Position numbers and translations under genes: made by a program. A DNA stretch of 64,000 nt from positions 51,804 through 115,803 of the forward strand of contig JAILMW010000021.1 of NCBI GenBank assembly GCA_024692235.1, in the 5' to 3' direction. The notes under the pieces are model-generated. The model saw only the letters and a list, made by a program, of their open reading frames with translations, did no database searches and had not been told where the DNA came from. Within the stretch, counting starts at the first letter, position 1; every line of letters starts with the position of its first letter. The stretch is from Saccharofermentans sp. (GTDB lineage Bacteria; Bacillota; Clostridia; Saccharofermentanales; Saccharofermentanaceae). This document shows positions 47,622 to 57,094 of this stretch, piece after piece.

Positions 47622-49577
47622 ATGGATCACGCATATCTGTTTAATCAGGGCGAAGATTATATGGTGTATAACTTCCTGGGTTCACATCCTTATACGGATG
47701 GCGATACATCAGGATTCGTATTCAGAGTATGGGCTCCCAAGGCATCGGGAGTAAGTGTCATAGGAGATTTCAACGATTGGGAACCGAATGCTTCCCCGAT
47801 GTATCGATTAGGAAACTCGGGTATCTGGGAAGTCAAGATCGAAGGTGCATGTCAGTGGGATCGCTATAAGTACAGGGTGATCGGTGCCGACAACAGGATC
47901 TACGATAAGGGCGATCCTTATGCAAGGCACTTTGAGACAAGACCCAATAATGCATCTATCCTTTATGATCCCGACGATTATAAGTGGGGCGATTCCAAGT
48001 TTATGAAGAGCAGACCTAATGCGGTCAGGGATCCTCAGCCCATCAATATCTATGAGCTCCATTTAGGTTCATGGAGAAGACATCCGGACGGTAATTTCTT
48101 TACATATAAAGAGTCTGCCGTAGATCTTGCGGATTACTGCAAGAAGATGAATTACACTCATATTGAGCTCATGCCTATCTTAGAGCATCCTCTTGATGCT
48201 TCTTGGGGATATCAGGTAACAGGATATTATGCGGTTACTTCAAGATTCGGTACTCCTGCAGACTTTAAGTATTTCGTAGATGTACTTCATCAGAACGGTA
48301 TCGCCGTCATCCTCGACTGGGTGCCCGCGCATTTCCCGAAGAACCTTGAAGGACTTGTAAGATTTGACGGTACGCCCTGTTATGAGTATTCGGATCCCCG
48401 TATAGGAGAGCACAGGGAGTGGGGCACATACGTATTCGATTACTCAAAGAACGAAGTAGTATCATTCCTGATATCCAATGCGATCTTCTGGATCAATGAA
48501 TTCCATCTGGACGGTCTTAGAGTAGATGCGGTAAGCAGCATGCTTTACAGAGACTACGGAAGGCAGTCTTATATACCTAATAAATACGGCGGGAACGAGA
48601 ACCTTGAAGCCATCGAATTCTTCAAGAAGCTTAACGGCATAGTTCGTGATCGTTATCCTCATGTAATGATGATCGCAGAGGAATCCACGGCTTGGCCTAA
48701 GGTAACGCATTCCGTGGAAGAGGGAGGACTCGGATTCACCCATAAGTGGAATATGGGATGGATGCACGATACATTGGATTATTTCTCCACGGATTCATAT
48801 GCAAGGGGATGGCACCATGATCAGTTCTGCTTCTCCATGATGTATGCTTTCTCGGAAAATTACGTATTAAGCCTTTCGCACGACGAAGTTGTCCACGGCA
48901 AGTATTCCATGATAGATAAGATGCCGGGTGACGTATGGCGTAAGTTCGCTTCGCTTCGTACGCTCTTCCTGTATCAGATGAGTCATCCCGGAGCAAAGCT
49001 CAACTTCATGGGAGCCGAGTTCGGACAGTTCATCGAGTGGAGATTCTACGAGGAACTTCAGTGGTTCATGTTGGACTTTGAATCCCACAGGCTCCTTCAG
49101 GAATTCTGCTCGCAGCTCAACAGGTTCTATATAGAGAATCCTCAGCTCTGGAGAGACGATAAGACCTGGGCGGGATTTGAGTGGATCGATGCATCCGATA
49201 CGGTCAATAACGTATTTATCTATGCAAGGAAGAGTCCTCTTCCCAAGGAGAACGATATCTACGTTGCTCTTAATATGGTGCCTCAGCCTCTTGAGGATTA
49301 TAGGATCCCCGTATATGAGCCCGGTACCTATAAGATCGTAATGAACACGGACGATATGGCATACGGCGGAAGCGGTTATCCCTTAGGTGTTACGGGAGAG
49401 GCGCTCTTTGAGGCCGTAGAGGAAGAGTATAACGGTAAGCCTTACCACATTAAGCTTAATCTTCCTCCTCTTGCAGGTATCTATTTTACTATGGTAAAAG
49501 ATCCTGCTCCCAAGAAGGCTAAGAAACCTGCCTCAAAGAAGACTTCTTCTTTGACGGCAAAGAAAACCAAGAAATAA
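47622..49577 (+). CDS. glgB: 1,4-alpha-glucan branching enzyme with basic C-terminal tail
   Basis: 651 residues. Forms alpha-1,6 branches in glycogen. An N-terminal CBM48-like domain (FVFRVWAPKASGVSVIGDFN) is followed by a GH13 barrel with VILDWVPAHFP, nucleophile D in GLRVDAVSSM, acid/base E in MMIAEEST and LSHDEVVHGK. The last 25 residues (PAPKKAKKPASKKTSSL and on) are a Lys/Ala/Pro-rich extension not found in ordinary GlgB. ATG 47622 follows GGAGG (47611-47615) by six bases; two upstream start codons overlap that site. First gene of the operon. Confidence 0.95.
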   Translation: MDHAYLFNQGEDYMVYNFLGSHPYTDGDTSGFVFRVWAPKASGVSVIGDFNDWEPNASPMYRLGNSGIWEVKIEGACQWDRYKYRVIGADNRIYDKGDPYARHFETRPNNASILYDPDDYKWGDSKFMKSRPNAVRDPQPINIYELHLGSWRRHPDGNFFTYKESAVDLADYCKKMNYTHIELMPILEHPLDASWGYQVTGYYAVTSRFGTPADFKYFVDVLHQNGIAVILDWVPAHFPKNLEGLVRFDGTPCYEYSDPRIGEHREWGTYVFDYSKNEVVSFLISNAIFWINEFHLDGLRVDAVSSMLYRDYGRQSYIPNKYGGNENLEAIEFFKKLNGIVRDRYPHVMMIAEESTAWPKVTHSVEEGGLGFTHKWNMGWMHDTLDYFSTDSYARGWHHDQFCFSMMYAFSENYVLSLSHDEVVHGKYSMIDKMPGDVWRKFASLRTLFLYQMSHPGAKLNFMGAEFGQFIEWRFYEELQWFMLDFESHRLLQEFCSQLNRFYIENPQLWRDDKTWAGFEWIDASDTVNNVFIYARKSPLPKENDIYVALNMVPQPLEDYRIPVYEPGTYKIVMNTDDMAYGGSGYPLGVTGEALFEAVEEEYNGKPYHIKLNLPPLAGIYFTMVKDPAPKKAKKPASKKTSSLTAKKTKK

Positions 49578-49605
49578 GACAGTATGAATATATGGAGGTA
49601 TTTTT

Positions 49606-50865
49606 ATGGCTAAGGCTGATGTAGTAGCAATGATCCTTGCAGGAGGTCAGGGCGCAAGACTCGGTGTTCTTACTAAGAAGATCGCAAAGCCGGCGGTTCC
49701 TTTCGGAAGCCGTTACAGGATAATAGATTTCCCTTTGTCGAATTGCGTTAACTCAGGAATAGAGACGGTAGGCGTACTCTCGCAGTACCAGCCTCTTGCT
49801 CTTAACACGTACGTAGGTAACGGTCACCCATGGGACCTTGATCGTAACAATGCGGGTGCTTATATCCTTCCTCCTTACCAGAGATCGGGAAAGAGCGACT
49901 GGTATAAGGGTACGGCTAATGCCATCTATCAGAATAAGGATTTCCTTGATGACTGTAATCCCAAGTATGTAGTTATCCTCTCAGGTGACCATATCTACAA
50001 GATGGATTACGCATTGATGCTTAAGAGTCATATCGAGAAGGGCGCGGATGCTACCGTTGCAGTATATGAAGTACCGTGGGAGGAAGCTCCCAGATTCGGT
50101 ATCTTAAATACCGAAGGTGACGACTCAATCGTAGAGTTCGAGGAGAAGCCTAAGGAGCCTAAGAGCAACTTGGCTTCCATGGGTGTTTATGTATTTACAT
50201 GGAGCGTCCTTCGTGAGGCTCTTATCAAGGATGAAGCTGACGAGAAGTCCAATAACGACTTCGGTAAGAATATCATCCCGATGCTCCTTAACGAAGGCAA
50301 GAAGCTCTTCGCTTACCGTTTCTCGGGTTACTGGAAGGATGTAGGAACCATCTCGTCCTTGTGGGAGACCAATATGGATATCTTGGATAAGCCCGAAGAG
50401 ATCAATCTCGTTGACCGTTCCTGGAAGATATTCTCGAGAAACCCCGTCAAGCCTTCTCAGTTCATAGGTTCAGAGGCCAGCGTTAAGAACTCTGCACTTA
50501 CCGACGGATGCCGCGTGTACGGTAACTGTATCCATTCTGTACTGTCGGATTCAGTCGTTATCGAGAAGGGTGCTACCGTTAAGGATTGCGTACTCCTTCC
50601 GGGCGTAGTCGTCAAGGAAGGCGCACACTTGGAAAGATGTATCGTAGACTTCGGTACCATTATCGGTAAGGACGTTAAGGCCGGACCTAAGATCGAAGGA
50701 GAAGGCCCTTATACGAACCATAAGATCTGCTCCGAAGGTATCTGCGTATTCGAGCGCGGCCTGAAGATCAAGGACGGTGCAGTGATCGCGGGCAACAGCA
50801 TGATCGATTCGGATGTTAAGGTGTCCGAAGAAGAGAATGTCATAGAGAGTACGTTCAGGGTATAA
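49606..50865 (+). CDS. glgC: glucose-1-phosphate adenylyltransferase, catalytic subunit
   Basis: 419 residues. Makes ADP-glucose from ATP and glucose-1-phosphate, the committed step of glycogen synthesis. Motifs: [20 protein letters not shown] (pyrophosphorylase loop with the catalytic arginine), [37 protein letters not shown] (metal-binding aspartate), FEEKPKEP, and a left-handed beta-helix C-terminus. GGAGG precedes ATG 49606. In Bacillota it usually forms a heteromer with GlgD, encoded 18 bases downstream. Confidence 0.96.
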   Translation: MAKADVVAMILAGGQGARLGVLTKKIAKPAVPFGSRYRIIDFPLSNCVNSGIETVGVLSQYQPLALNTYVGNGHPWDLDRNNAGAYILPPYQRSGKSDWYKGTANAIYQNKDFLDDCNPKYVVILSGDHIYKMDYALMLKSHIEKGADATVAVYEVPWEEAPRFGILNTEGDDSIVEFEEKPKEPKSNLASMGVYVFTWSVLREALIKDEADEKSNNDFGKNIIPMLLNEGKKLFAYRFSGYWKDVGTISSLWETNMDILDKPEEINLVDRSWKIFSRNPVKPSQFIGSEASVKNSALTDGCRVYGNCIHSVLSDSVVIEKGATVKDCVLLPGVVVKEGAHLERCIVDFGTIIGKDVKAGPKIEGEGPYTNHKICSEGICVFERGLKIKDGAVIAGNSMIDSDVKVSEEENVIESTFRV

Positions 50866-50883
50866 GAAAAGGAGATACAGATT

Positions 50884-51993
50884 ATGTTCAATAACGCAAT
50901 GGGTCTGATACTTGCAGACAATAAGAAGATCTCACTGGGGGAGCTTACGGTGCCCAGAGCCCTGTCGGCTATTCCCTTTGCAGGAAGATACAGGATCATC
51001 GACTTCATGTTGTCCAATATGGTTAATTCCGGAATCAAGAATGTCGGTGTTCTTACTCTTAATAAATATAAGTCCCTCATGGACCACTTAGGCACCGGTG
51101 CCGCATGGAGCCTTGACCGTAAGAACGACGGTCTTCATATCCTTCCTCCGTACGTTAACTCGGAGGCCATCGATATAAACGGTGACGAGGAGCTTGCAGG
51201 TGTTCTTGATTTCCTTCGTACTTCAAGAGCTACATACGTTATCGTAGCCAACAGCAATATCGTTCTTAATACCACATTCGATGATATGATCTCGGCACAC
51301 GAGAAGAGCGGCGCGGATCTTACCGTAATGTATAACAGAGACGGTACGAAGTTCGGCAACCCCTGCTATATCCTTGATACAGATACAGACGGATTCGTTA
51401 AGGATATGCTCTTTAATCCTCAGAAGGCAGCATCCAATAAGTCGTCTCTCGGTATTATCTGTCTTAGAAGAGACATGCTCGTTGATATCATCTCCAAGCA
51501 GATGTCACACGGTATGACACACTTCGGCGTACACTCAATGGTCAAGATGTTCGATGAGCTTAAGGTGTTCTCTTATGAGTATAACGGTACGGCACTTCGC
51601 ATCAACAGCGTACAGGGTTACTTCAATTCCTCTATGACGCTCCTTAATGAGAGCATCAGAAACGACCTCTTCTGGAGCGGCGATCCCGTTTATACGAAGG
51701 TCAAGGATGAAGCTCCAACTCTCTACTTCGATAATGCGGAAGCAAAGAATTCCATTATCTCGGACGGTTGCAGGATCTACGGTAATGTCGAAGATTCCAT
51801 TATCTTCAGAAGCGTGACCGTATCCAAGAATACGACCATCAAGAATTGTATCGTAATGCAGGATGTACATATCTCCGAGAACTGTCATCTGGAGAATGTC
51901 ATCCTTGACAAGAATTCATTCGTAAGGCCGGGTGTACGACTTGTCGGGCATCACGATTATCCGGTAGTAATAGGAAAGGGTGCAGGTATCTGA
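50884..51993 (+). CDS. glgD: glucose-1-phosphate adenylyltransferase regulatory subunit
   Basis: 369 residues, shorter than GlgC and homologous to it, but the pyrophosphorylase loop is replaced (LILADNKKISLGELTVPR) and the catalytic GDHIYKMDY is changed to VANSNIVLN. This is the pattern of GlgD, the non-catalytic partner that raises GlgC activity in Bacillota. The beta-helix C-terminus with NSIISDGCRIYGNV is retained. AAGGAG precedes ATG 50884. Its stop is one base before the glgA start. Confidence 0.95.
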   Translation: MFNNAMGLILADNKKISLGELTVPRALSAIPFAGRYRIIDFMLSNMVNSGIKNVGVLTLNKYKSLMDHLGTGAAWSLDRKNDGLHILPPYVNSEAIDINGDEELAGVLDFLRTSRATYVIVANSNIVLNTTFDDMISAHEKSGADLTVMYNRDGTKFGNPCYILDTDTDGFVKDMLFNPQKAASNKSSLGIICLRRDMLVDIISKQMSHGMTHFGVHSMVKMFDELKVFSYEYNGTALRINSVQGYFNSSMTLLNESIRNDLFWSGDPVYTKVKDEAPTLYFDNAEAKNSIISDGCRIYGNVEDSIIFRSVTVSKNTTIKNCIVMQDVHISENCHLENVILDKNSFVRPGVRLVGHHDYPVVIGKGAGI

Positions 51994-51994
51994 T

Positions 51995-53665
51995 ATGAAA
52001 GACATCAAGGTTTTATTCGTTTCTTCGGAGGTTAGTCCCTTCGTCAAGGTAGGAGGTCTTGCAGATGTAGTAGGAGCTCTTCCCGTAGAACTTAATAAGG
52101 AGAATATCGACGCCAGGGTCATCCTTCCTTTGTACAGGAAGATAAAGATCAAGTATCAGGAGGAGCTTGAGTTCCTCGGATGGAAGATGGTGCATATGGG
52201 ATGGAGATCTCTCTATGCGGGCCTTTTTAAGCTTGAGAAGAACGGTACCGTATTCTATTTTGTAGACAACGAATACTATTTTAACTTCGATCAGGTATAT
52301 GTAGAGTACGTATTCGATATCGAGAGATATTGCTTCTTCCAGAGAGCCGTTCTCGACTTTATGGGAGACTTCATGAGCTTTGAGCCCAATGTACTTCACT
52401 GTAATGACTGGCAGACAGGTATGATGCCTATGCTCCTTGATGCACACTTCAAAAAGCACGGTTACCATTCTGATGTACAGACCGTATTTACGATCCATAA
52501 TCTCAAGTACCAGGGCGTTCACTCTATCGATGTAGTAAGAGAGATGCTGGACCTTCCCGACGAGTACTTAAGAGATGATTTCTGCATCAAGGATCGTGCC
52601 ATCAACTTCATGAAGGCAGGTATCGTATACTCTAACTCAGTAACGACTGTATCTCCTACATATGCATATGAGATAATGACCGACTACTACGGCGAAGGTC
52701 TGAACTACACTCTTCAGAGATATGCTTACAAGGTCTCCGGTATCTTAAACGGCATCAACGATCTTGAGTACGATCCTTCCAAGGACGATCGTATCCCCAT
52801 GAAGTACGACATCAAGACATATAAGAAGGGTAAAGCCGTATGTAAGAAGTCCTTACAGGAGCAGCTGGGACTTGAGGTAAATGAGGGAGCTCCTCTTTGC
52901 GTAATGATCTCGCGTCTTGTTGACCAGAAGGGTCTTGACCTCCTTCTTTATGTCCTTGACGAAATGCTCTTTGACGGCATGCAGATAGTTGTCCTCGGAA
53001 CAGGAGATAACTACTACGAGAGAGCACTTGCGGATACTGCTGCAAGGAACCCCGGTAAGATGTGTGCATGTATAGATTTCGATAACGGCTTAGCACATAC
53101 TCTTTATGCCGCTGCGGATATATTCCTGATGCCGTCTCTTTTTGAACCCTGCGGACTTTCTCAGCTCGTATCCATGGCATACGGTACTGTTCCCGTAGTA
53201 AGAGAGACAGGCGGACTTAAAGATACAGTCATTCCTTATAACGAGTTTACAGGCGAAGGTAACGGATTCTCTTTTGCAAACATCAATGCACATGAGTTCC
53301 TCTTTACTACAAAGTATGCATGTGACCTTTACAGGAACCATAAGGATGTATGGGACAATATAATCAAGGCCGGAATGAGCGGAGATTATTCCTGGAAGAA
53401 GAGTGCAGGTGAATATGCAGGTCTTTATTCTCTTATCACGGGTATCCCTCTGGCTGACAGCGTCAAGGCTCCCGAGAGCGTAAAGCTTGATGTTGACGAG
53501 CCTGCTTCTGAGAAAAAGCCCGAACCTAAGAAGGCTCCTTCTAAGAAGCCTGCAGCTAAGAAGACCGTAAAGAAGACAGCAGTTAAGAAGCCTGTTATCA
53601 GGAAGTCTAAGGCTAAGACGGAAGCAAAGCCTTCGGAGAAGAAGGCAGAGGAGGAAAAGAAGTAA
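51995..53665 (+). CDS. glgA: glycogen synthase with long basic C-terminal tail
   Basis: 556 residues against about 480 usual. Elongates alpha-1,4-glucan from ADP-glucose (GT5). Motifs: KVLFVSSEVSPFVKVGGLADVVGALP (ADP-glucose lysine loop; first 20 residues are the key part), HCNDWQTGMMPM, FTIHNLKYQG, and the C-terminal PSLFEPCGLSQL with the catalytic glutamate. The last 57 residues are a Lys/Pro/Ala-rich tail (KKPEPKKAPSKKPAAKK and on), resembling histone H1. The frame is open from GTG 51980, inside glgD; ATG 51995 is preferred since it is the family start. Confidence 0.95.
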   Translation: MKDIKVLFVSSEVSPFVKVGGLADVVGALPVELNKENIDARVILPLYRKIKIKYQEELEFLGWKMVHMGWRSLYAGLFKLEKNGTVFYFVDNEYYFNFDQVYVEYVFDIERYCFFQRAVLDFMGDFMSFEPNVLHCNDWQTGMMPMLLDAHFKKHGYHSDVQTVFTIHNLKYQGVHSIDVVREMLDLPDEYLRDDFCIKDRAINFMKAGIVYSNSVTTVSPTYAYEIMTDYYGEGLNYTLQRYAYKVSGILNGINDLEYDPSKDDRIPMKYDIKTYKKGKAVCKKSLQEQLGLEVNEGAPLCVMISRLVDQKGLDLLLYVLDEMLFDGMQIVVLGTGDNYYERALADTAARNPGKMCACIDFDNGLAHTLYAAADIFLMPSLFEPCGLSQLVSMAYGTVPVVRETGGLKDTVIPYNEFTGEGNGFSFANINAHEFLFTTKYACDLYRNHKDVWDNIIKAGMSGDYSWKKSAGEYAGLYSLITGIPLADSVKAPESVKLDVDEPASEKKPEPKKAPSKKPAAKKTVKKTAVKKPVIRKSKAKTEAKPSEKKAEEEKK

Positions 53666-53668
53666 TTC

Positions 53669-55690
53669 ATGTTCTTTCACGCATCAAGGTTACAAGAATA
53701 CAGGACGCCCTACGGGGCCCGTCCTACTGACAGTAGCGTAGACCTGTATTTCGATACGCCTTCGGATGCTTATAATGTCACTTTATGTTACACATACGGC
53801 CTTTATGGTTTTTCATACCATGAAGAGCCTATGTGTCTGACAGAAAAGAGAGCAGACACCAAAAGGTATAAGGTAAGCTTGATGCTTCCTCATGAGCCCG
53901 GTCTGCTCTTTTATTGGTTCAAGTTCAGGGACAATAACGAGAACGGAATGTTCTATGTGGCTGAGGGCGATACAAAGGACGGAAGCGGAAAGATATATTC
54001 CGATCCGCCCCGTATCGGCGTTGAGGAGGAGAAGTATCCTTATTCGTGGCAGATAACGGTCTACGATAAGGATTTTGTCACTCCTGATAAGATGAAGGGA
54101 GCCTGCATATACCAGATATTCCCTGACAGGTTCTCAAGGTCATCGGATTTTGACTACAAGAAGATGACTTCCTTCTGTGACAGGGAGGAGCGGATATACC
54201 ATAAGGACTGGTACGAAGATGTCGATATTAAGGGAAAGCCTTCTACCGGATATCTTGCATGCGACTTCTTCGGAGGATCTCTTAAGGGTATTACGGAAAA
54301 GCTCGACTATATCAAGTCTCTTGGGATCGATATCTTATATTTAAATCCCATATTTGAAGCAAGGTCTTCTCACAGATACGATACTGCAGACTACTTAAAT
54401 GTTGATCCCATACTCGGTGGGAACGAAGCATTTGAGGAGCTTCAAAAGGAAGCATCCGCCAGAGGTATCTCTATTATCCTTGACGGCGTATTCAGCCATA
54501 CGGGTGCCGACAGTAAGTATTTCAATAAGTTCGGCCGATACGAGGGAACAGGTGCTTACAGGTCATATGAGACAGGAGAAGAGAGCAGCTATCGTTCCTG
54601 GTATAACTTCTACCGTAACGAAGATGGTGAAGTTGCTTACGATTCATGGTGGGGCTTTCCGGATCTACCTAATGTTAATGAGAACAGCCTTTCGTACAGG
54701 AAGTTCGTATTCGGTAAGGACGGTATCGTAGATACATGGACGAAGCGTGGTGCCGGAGGTATCAGGCTCGATGTATCAGATGAGCTTCCCGACAGCTTCA
54801 TAAGGCAGATGAGATCTACATTGAAGTCATATACGAAGGGTGAAGGCATACTTGTCGGCGAAGTATGGGAAGATGCCAGCAACAAGTGTTCCTACGGATC
54901 TTACAGGGACTTTATGCTGGGTAGAACACACGATTCCGTAATGGGCTATACATTCCGTAAGTGCGTGCTGGACTTCCTCTGCGGATATATATCGGCAGAA
55001 GTATTTGACAGCAGGATGGAGGGCTTCCGCGAGAGATACCCCGCCCAGGCTTATTACTGCATAATGAACCTTATATCCTCACATGACGTTCCGCGTGCCT
55101 ATACCATGTTCTCAAAGCCTGAGGATAAGGAAGGCAGAGAAGAGCAACAGAAGATAAAGGTATCCGAGGATTCTGCAGAGGAGTGCGAAATGCTGATGCG
55201 TATGGCATATGCGCTTCAGGTAGGATATATCGGTGCTTCATGCATTTACTACGGTGATGAGATCCTGATGGACGGCTACAAGGATCCCTTTAACAGGAGA
55301 ACTTACCCCTGGGGCAAGCTTACCGGAAGACAGAAAGAAGAGCTTGATGCAGTAAGAAAGATAGCATCGCTTCGAGTGGAAAATCCGGTGTTAAGGACGG
55401 GATACTATGAGACTTTAATGGCTGAAAGCGGACTTCTTGTCTTCAGAAGATATCTGGAACTTCGTAAGGATCACTTCGGAAAGTATATAGACAGAGGCTC
55501 GGAAGAAGTTATCCTCATACTTAACAGAGATCATAAGGAGAAGTACTTCCATGCGCAAGGTACTAATGTTACCCAAAGAAAGTCTTCACCTATACCGATA
55601 ACGGACGAGATGATAATAAGTACCGAGGAAGGAAAGTCTTTTGATATCGGTGTAGCACCGTATTCTTTTGTCTTTATTATCAAAAGATAA
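53669..55690 (+). CDS. GH13 alpha-glucan hydrolase, neopullulanase/maltogenic amylase-like
   Basis: 673 residues, no signal peptide, so cytoplasmic. An N-terminal beta-sandwich (CBM34-like, residues 1-130) precedes the barrel: ACIYQIFPDRF, region I ILDGVFSHTG, region II GGIRLDVSDEL (nucleophile), region III ILVGEVWEDA (acid/base) and region IV ISSHDVPR. This fits GH13 subfamily 20-like enzymes that cleave maltodextrins, pullulan or cyclodextrins. It follows glgA by three bases and so probably trims or recycles glucan chains in glycogen turnover. AGGAGG lies 14 bases before the ATG, long spacing. Confidence 0.88.
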   Translation: MFFHASRLQEYRTPYGARPTDSSVDLYFDTPSDAYNVTLCYTYGLYGFSYHEEPMCLTEKRADTKRYKVSLMLPHEPGLLFYWFKFRDNNENGMFYVAEGDTKDGSGKIYSDPPRIGVEEEKYPYSWQITVYDKDFVTPDKMKGACIYQIFPDRFSRSSDFDYKKMTSFCDREERIYHKDWYEDVDIKGKPSTGYLACDFFGGSLKGITEKLDYIKSLGIDILYLNPIFEARSSHRYDTADYLNVDPILGGNEAFEELQKEASARGISIILDGVFSHTGADSKYFNKFGRYEGTGAYRSYETGEESSYRSWYNFYRNEDGEVAYDSWWGFPDLPNVNENSLSYRKFVFGKDGIVDTWTKRGAGGIRLDVSDELPDSFIRQMRSTLKSYTKGEGILVGEVWEDASNKCSYGSYRDFMLGRTHDSVMGYTFRKCVLDFLCGYISAEVFDSRMEGFRERYPAQAYYCIMNLISSHDVPRAYTMFSKPEDKEGREEQQKIKVSEDSAEECEMLMRMAYALQVGYIGASCIYYGDEILMDGYKDPFNRRTYPWGKLTGRQKEELDAVRKIASLRVENPVLRTGYYETLMAESGLLVFRRYLELRKDHFGKYIDRGSEEVILILNRDHKEKYFHAQGTNVTQRKSSPIPITDEMIISTEEGKSFDIGVAPYSFVFIIKR

Positions 55691-55696
55691 TATAAT
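55668..55696 (+). promoter_or_regulatory. promoter of zinc-ribbon membrane protein gene
   Basis: TTGTCT (55668-55673), 17-base spacer and TATAAT (55691-55696), overlapping the end of the GH13 gene. The start near 55703 leaves a short leader with AAGGAGG. Confidence 0.75.
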
Positions 55697-55726
55697 CAAC
55701 GATAGTATATGAAGGAGGGGAAAGAT

Positions 55727-56851
55727 ATGGCGGATAATGAAGGTTATGTTGAAGAGCAGGAGGAATCTACGGTCTTAGAAGAGACCACCATGGACGTTAC
55801 CGATAAGAAGTGTCCCAACTGCGGAGCTACGGTAACATATGATCCTGCTACGCTTAAGATGATCTGTGAGTATTGCGGTTACTCAAGAGAGCTTCCTAAG
55901 CCCGACCGGAATACGGCTATGGAAGAGATAGACTTTGAAAGCGCAAAACTTAGGAGCAATAAGGATTGGGGAACTAAGCAGAAGAGCATCGTCTGTAAGA
56001 TGTGCGGTGCAGAGTCTTTGTACGATGAAGCTCTTACGGCTTCCACATGTCCTTTCTGCGGCTCTACCAGTGTAATGCCCGTTGATGATGACGAGGACAT
56101 CATGGCTCCCGGAGGCGTGGTTCCCTTTGAGATCTCTAAGGAGAAAGCATCAACGCTCTTTACATCATGGCTCGGACATAAGATCTTTACTCCTACTGCA
56201 GCTAAGAAGAGCTGCAAAGCGGAGAATTTTGCAGGCATCTATCTTCCTTACTGGACTTACGATTCCGAGACAACATCTTCCTACGATGCTCAGCTTGGAT
56301 ACGAGTATAGGGTCAAGAGGGGAGATCACTACGAGACAAAGGTTAAATGGAAGAGATATACGGGTGTATACGAAGAGTTTATCGACGATCAGGTAGTATA
56401 TGCCAGCAAGAAGACTGTTAATCCCAGCATCAATGCCGTATCTCAGTTCGACTTTACCAAGCTTAAGCCCTACAACCCCGAGTATATATCAGGCTTTGTT
56501 GCCGAGCGTTATACATTAGGTCTTGACGACGGATGGGAGCAGGCAAAGGGGTTTATACAGCGAACCCTAAAAAGCCACCTCGGATCCAAGCTCAGGAGTA
56601 CTTATAATGCAGACAGAGTAGGTACTATCAACCTCTCTACCGTATACGATAAAGTCACATTCAAGTATCTTCTGGCTCCTATATGGATGGCCAGCTTCAA
56701 GTTCAACGGCAAGGTATATAACTTTGTTGTTAACGGACAGACGGGTAAGGTTGCAGGTAAGGCGCCTATCTCCTGGCTTCGTGTGGCTATCGCGATCATA
56801 CTGGGTATCATTGCTTTCGCTATCGTTATGGCCTTCCTTAACAATTCATAA
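55727..56851 (+). CDS. TFIIB-type zinc-ribbon protein with C-terminal membrane anchor
   Basis: 374 residues. Two CxxC...CxxC zinc ribbons (CPNCGATVTYDPATLKMICE then YCG; CKMCGAES ... CPFCGS) in the first 110 residues, a conserved central domain (GVVPFEISKEKASTLFTSWL ... GIYLPYWTYDSETTSSYDAQ) and one helix at the very end (AIAIILGIIAFAIVMAFL). Proteins of this build are widespread in Clostridia and often misnamed as PriA-like helicase; they have no helicase motifs. ATG 55727 follows AAGGAGG; the ATG at 55709 precedes that site. It has its own promoter although it follows the glycogen genes. Confidence 0.75.
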   Translation: MADNEGYVEEQEESTVLEETTMDVTDKKCPNCGATVTYDPATLKMICEYCGYSRELPKPDRNTAMEEIDFESAKLRSNKDWGTKQKSIVCKMCGAESLYDEALTASTCPFCGSTSVMPVDDDEDIMAPGGVVPFEISKEKASTLFTSWLGHKIFTPTAAKKSCKAENFAGIYLPYWTYDSETTSSYDAQLGYEYRVKRGDHYETKVKWKRYTGVYEEFIDDQVVYASKKTVNPSINAVSQFDFTKLKPYNPEYISGFVAERYTLGLDDGWEQAKGFIQRTLKSHLGSKLRSTYNADRVGTINLSTVYDKVTFKYLLAPIWMASFKFNGKVYNFVVNGQTGKVAGKAPISWLRVAIAIILGIIAFAIVMAFLNNS

Positions 56852-56895
56852 GCCTTAGAACTCTTTGTTCATATTATTTCATACTTTAGTGTACT

Positions 56896-56930
56896 ACACG
56901 GCAAAAATCTGATAGATTTTTGCCGTGTTT
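56896..56930 (+). terminator. intrinsic terminator after zinc-ribbon gene
   Basis: Perfect 15-bp stem ACACGGCAAAAATCT (56896-56910) with AGATTTTTGCCGTGT (56914-56928), tight loop, then TTTC. It closes the glycogen region. Confidence 0.8.
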
Positions 56931-57004
56931 CACTTATTTGTTGAAGTGTTCTTTTAAATATGAATAAAATATGACCAAATTATTAATCGATTTCTCAAAT
57001 TCGG

Positions 57005-57034
57005 TTGAATTACTTATGTTCAGCGACACATAAT
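57005..57034 (+). promoter_or_regulatory. promoter of large surface protein gene
   Basis: TTGAAT (57005-57010), 18-base spacer and CATAAT (57029-57034), about 60 bases before the start codon. Confidence 0.6.
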
Positions 57035-57094
57035 ACACGAGTGTTGGAGTATTAAGTCGGATTAAAATATTAAGGATCAAGAGGGTAATTGTCT

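Noticed and set aside
55727..56851. PriA helicase
   Set aside because: Only the zinc-ribbon part resembles PriA; there are no helicase motifs and the protein ends in a membrane helix.
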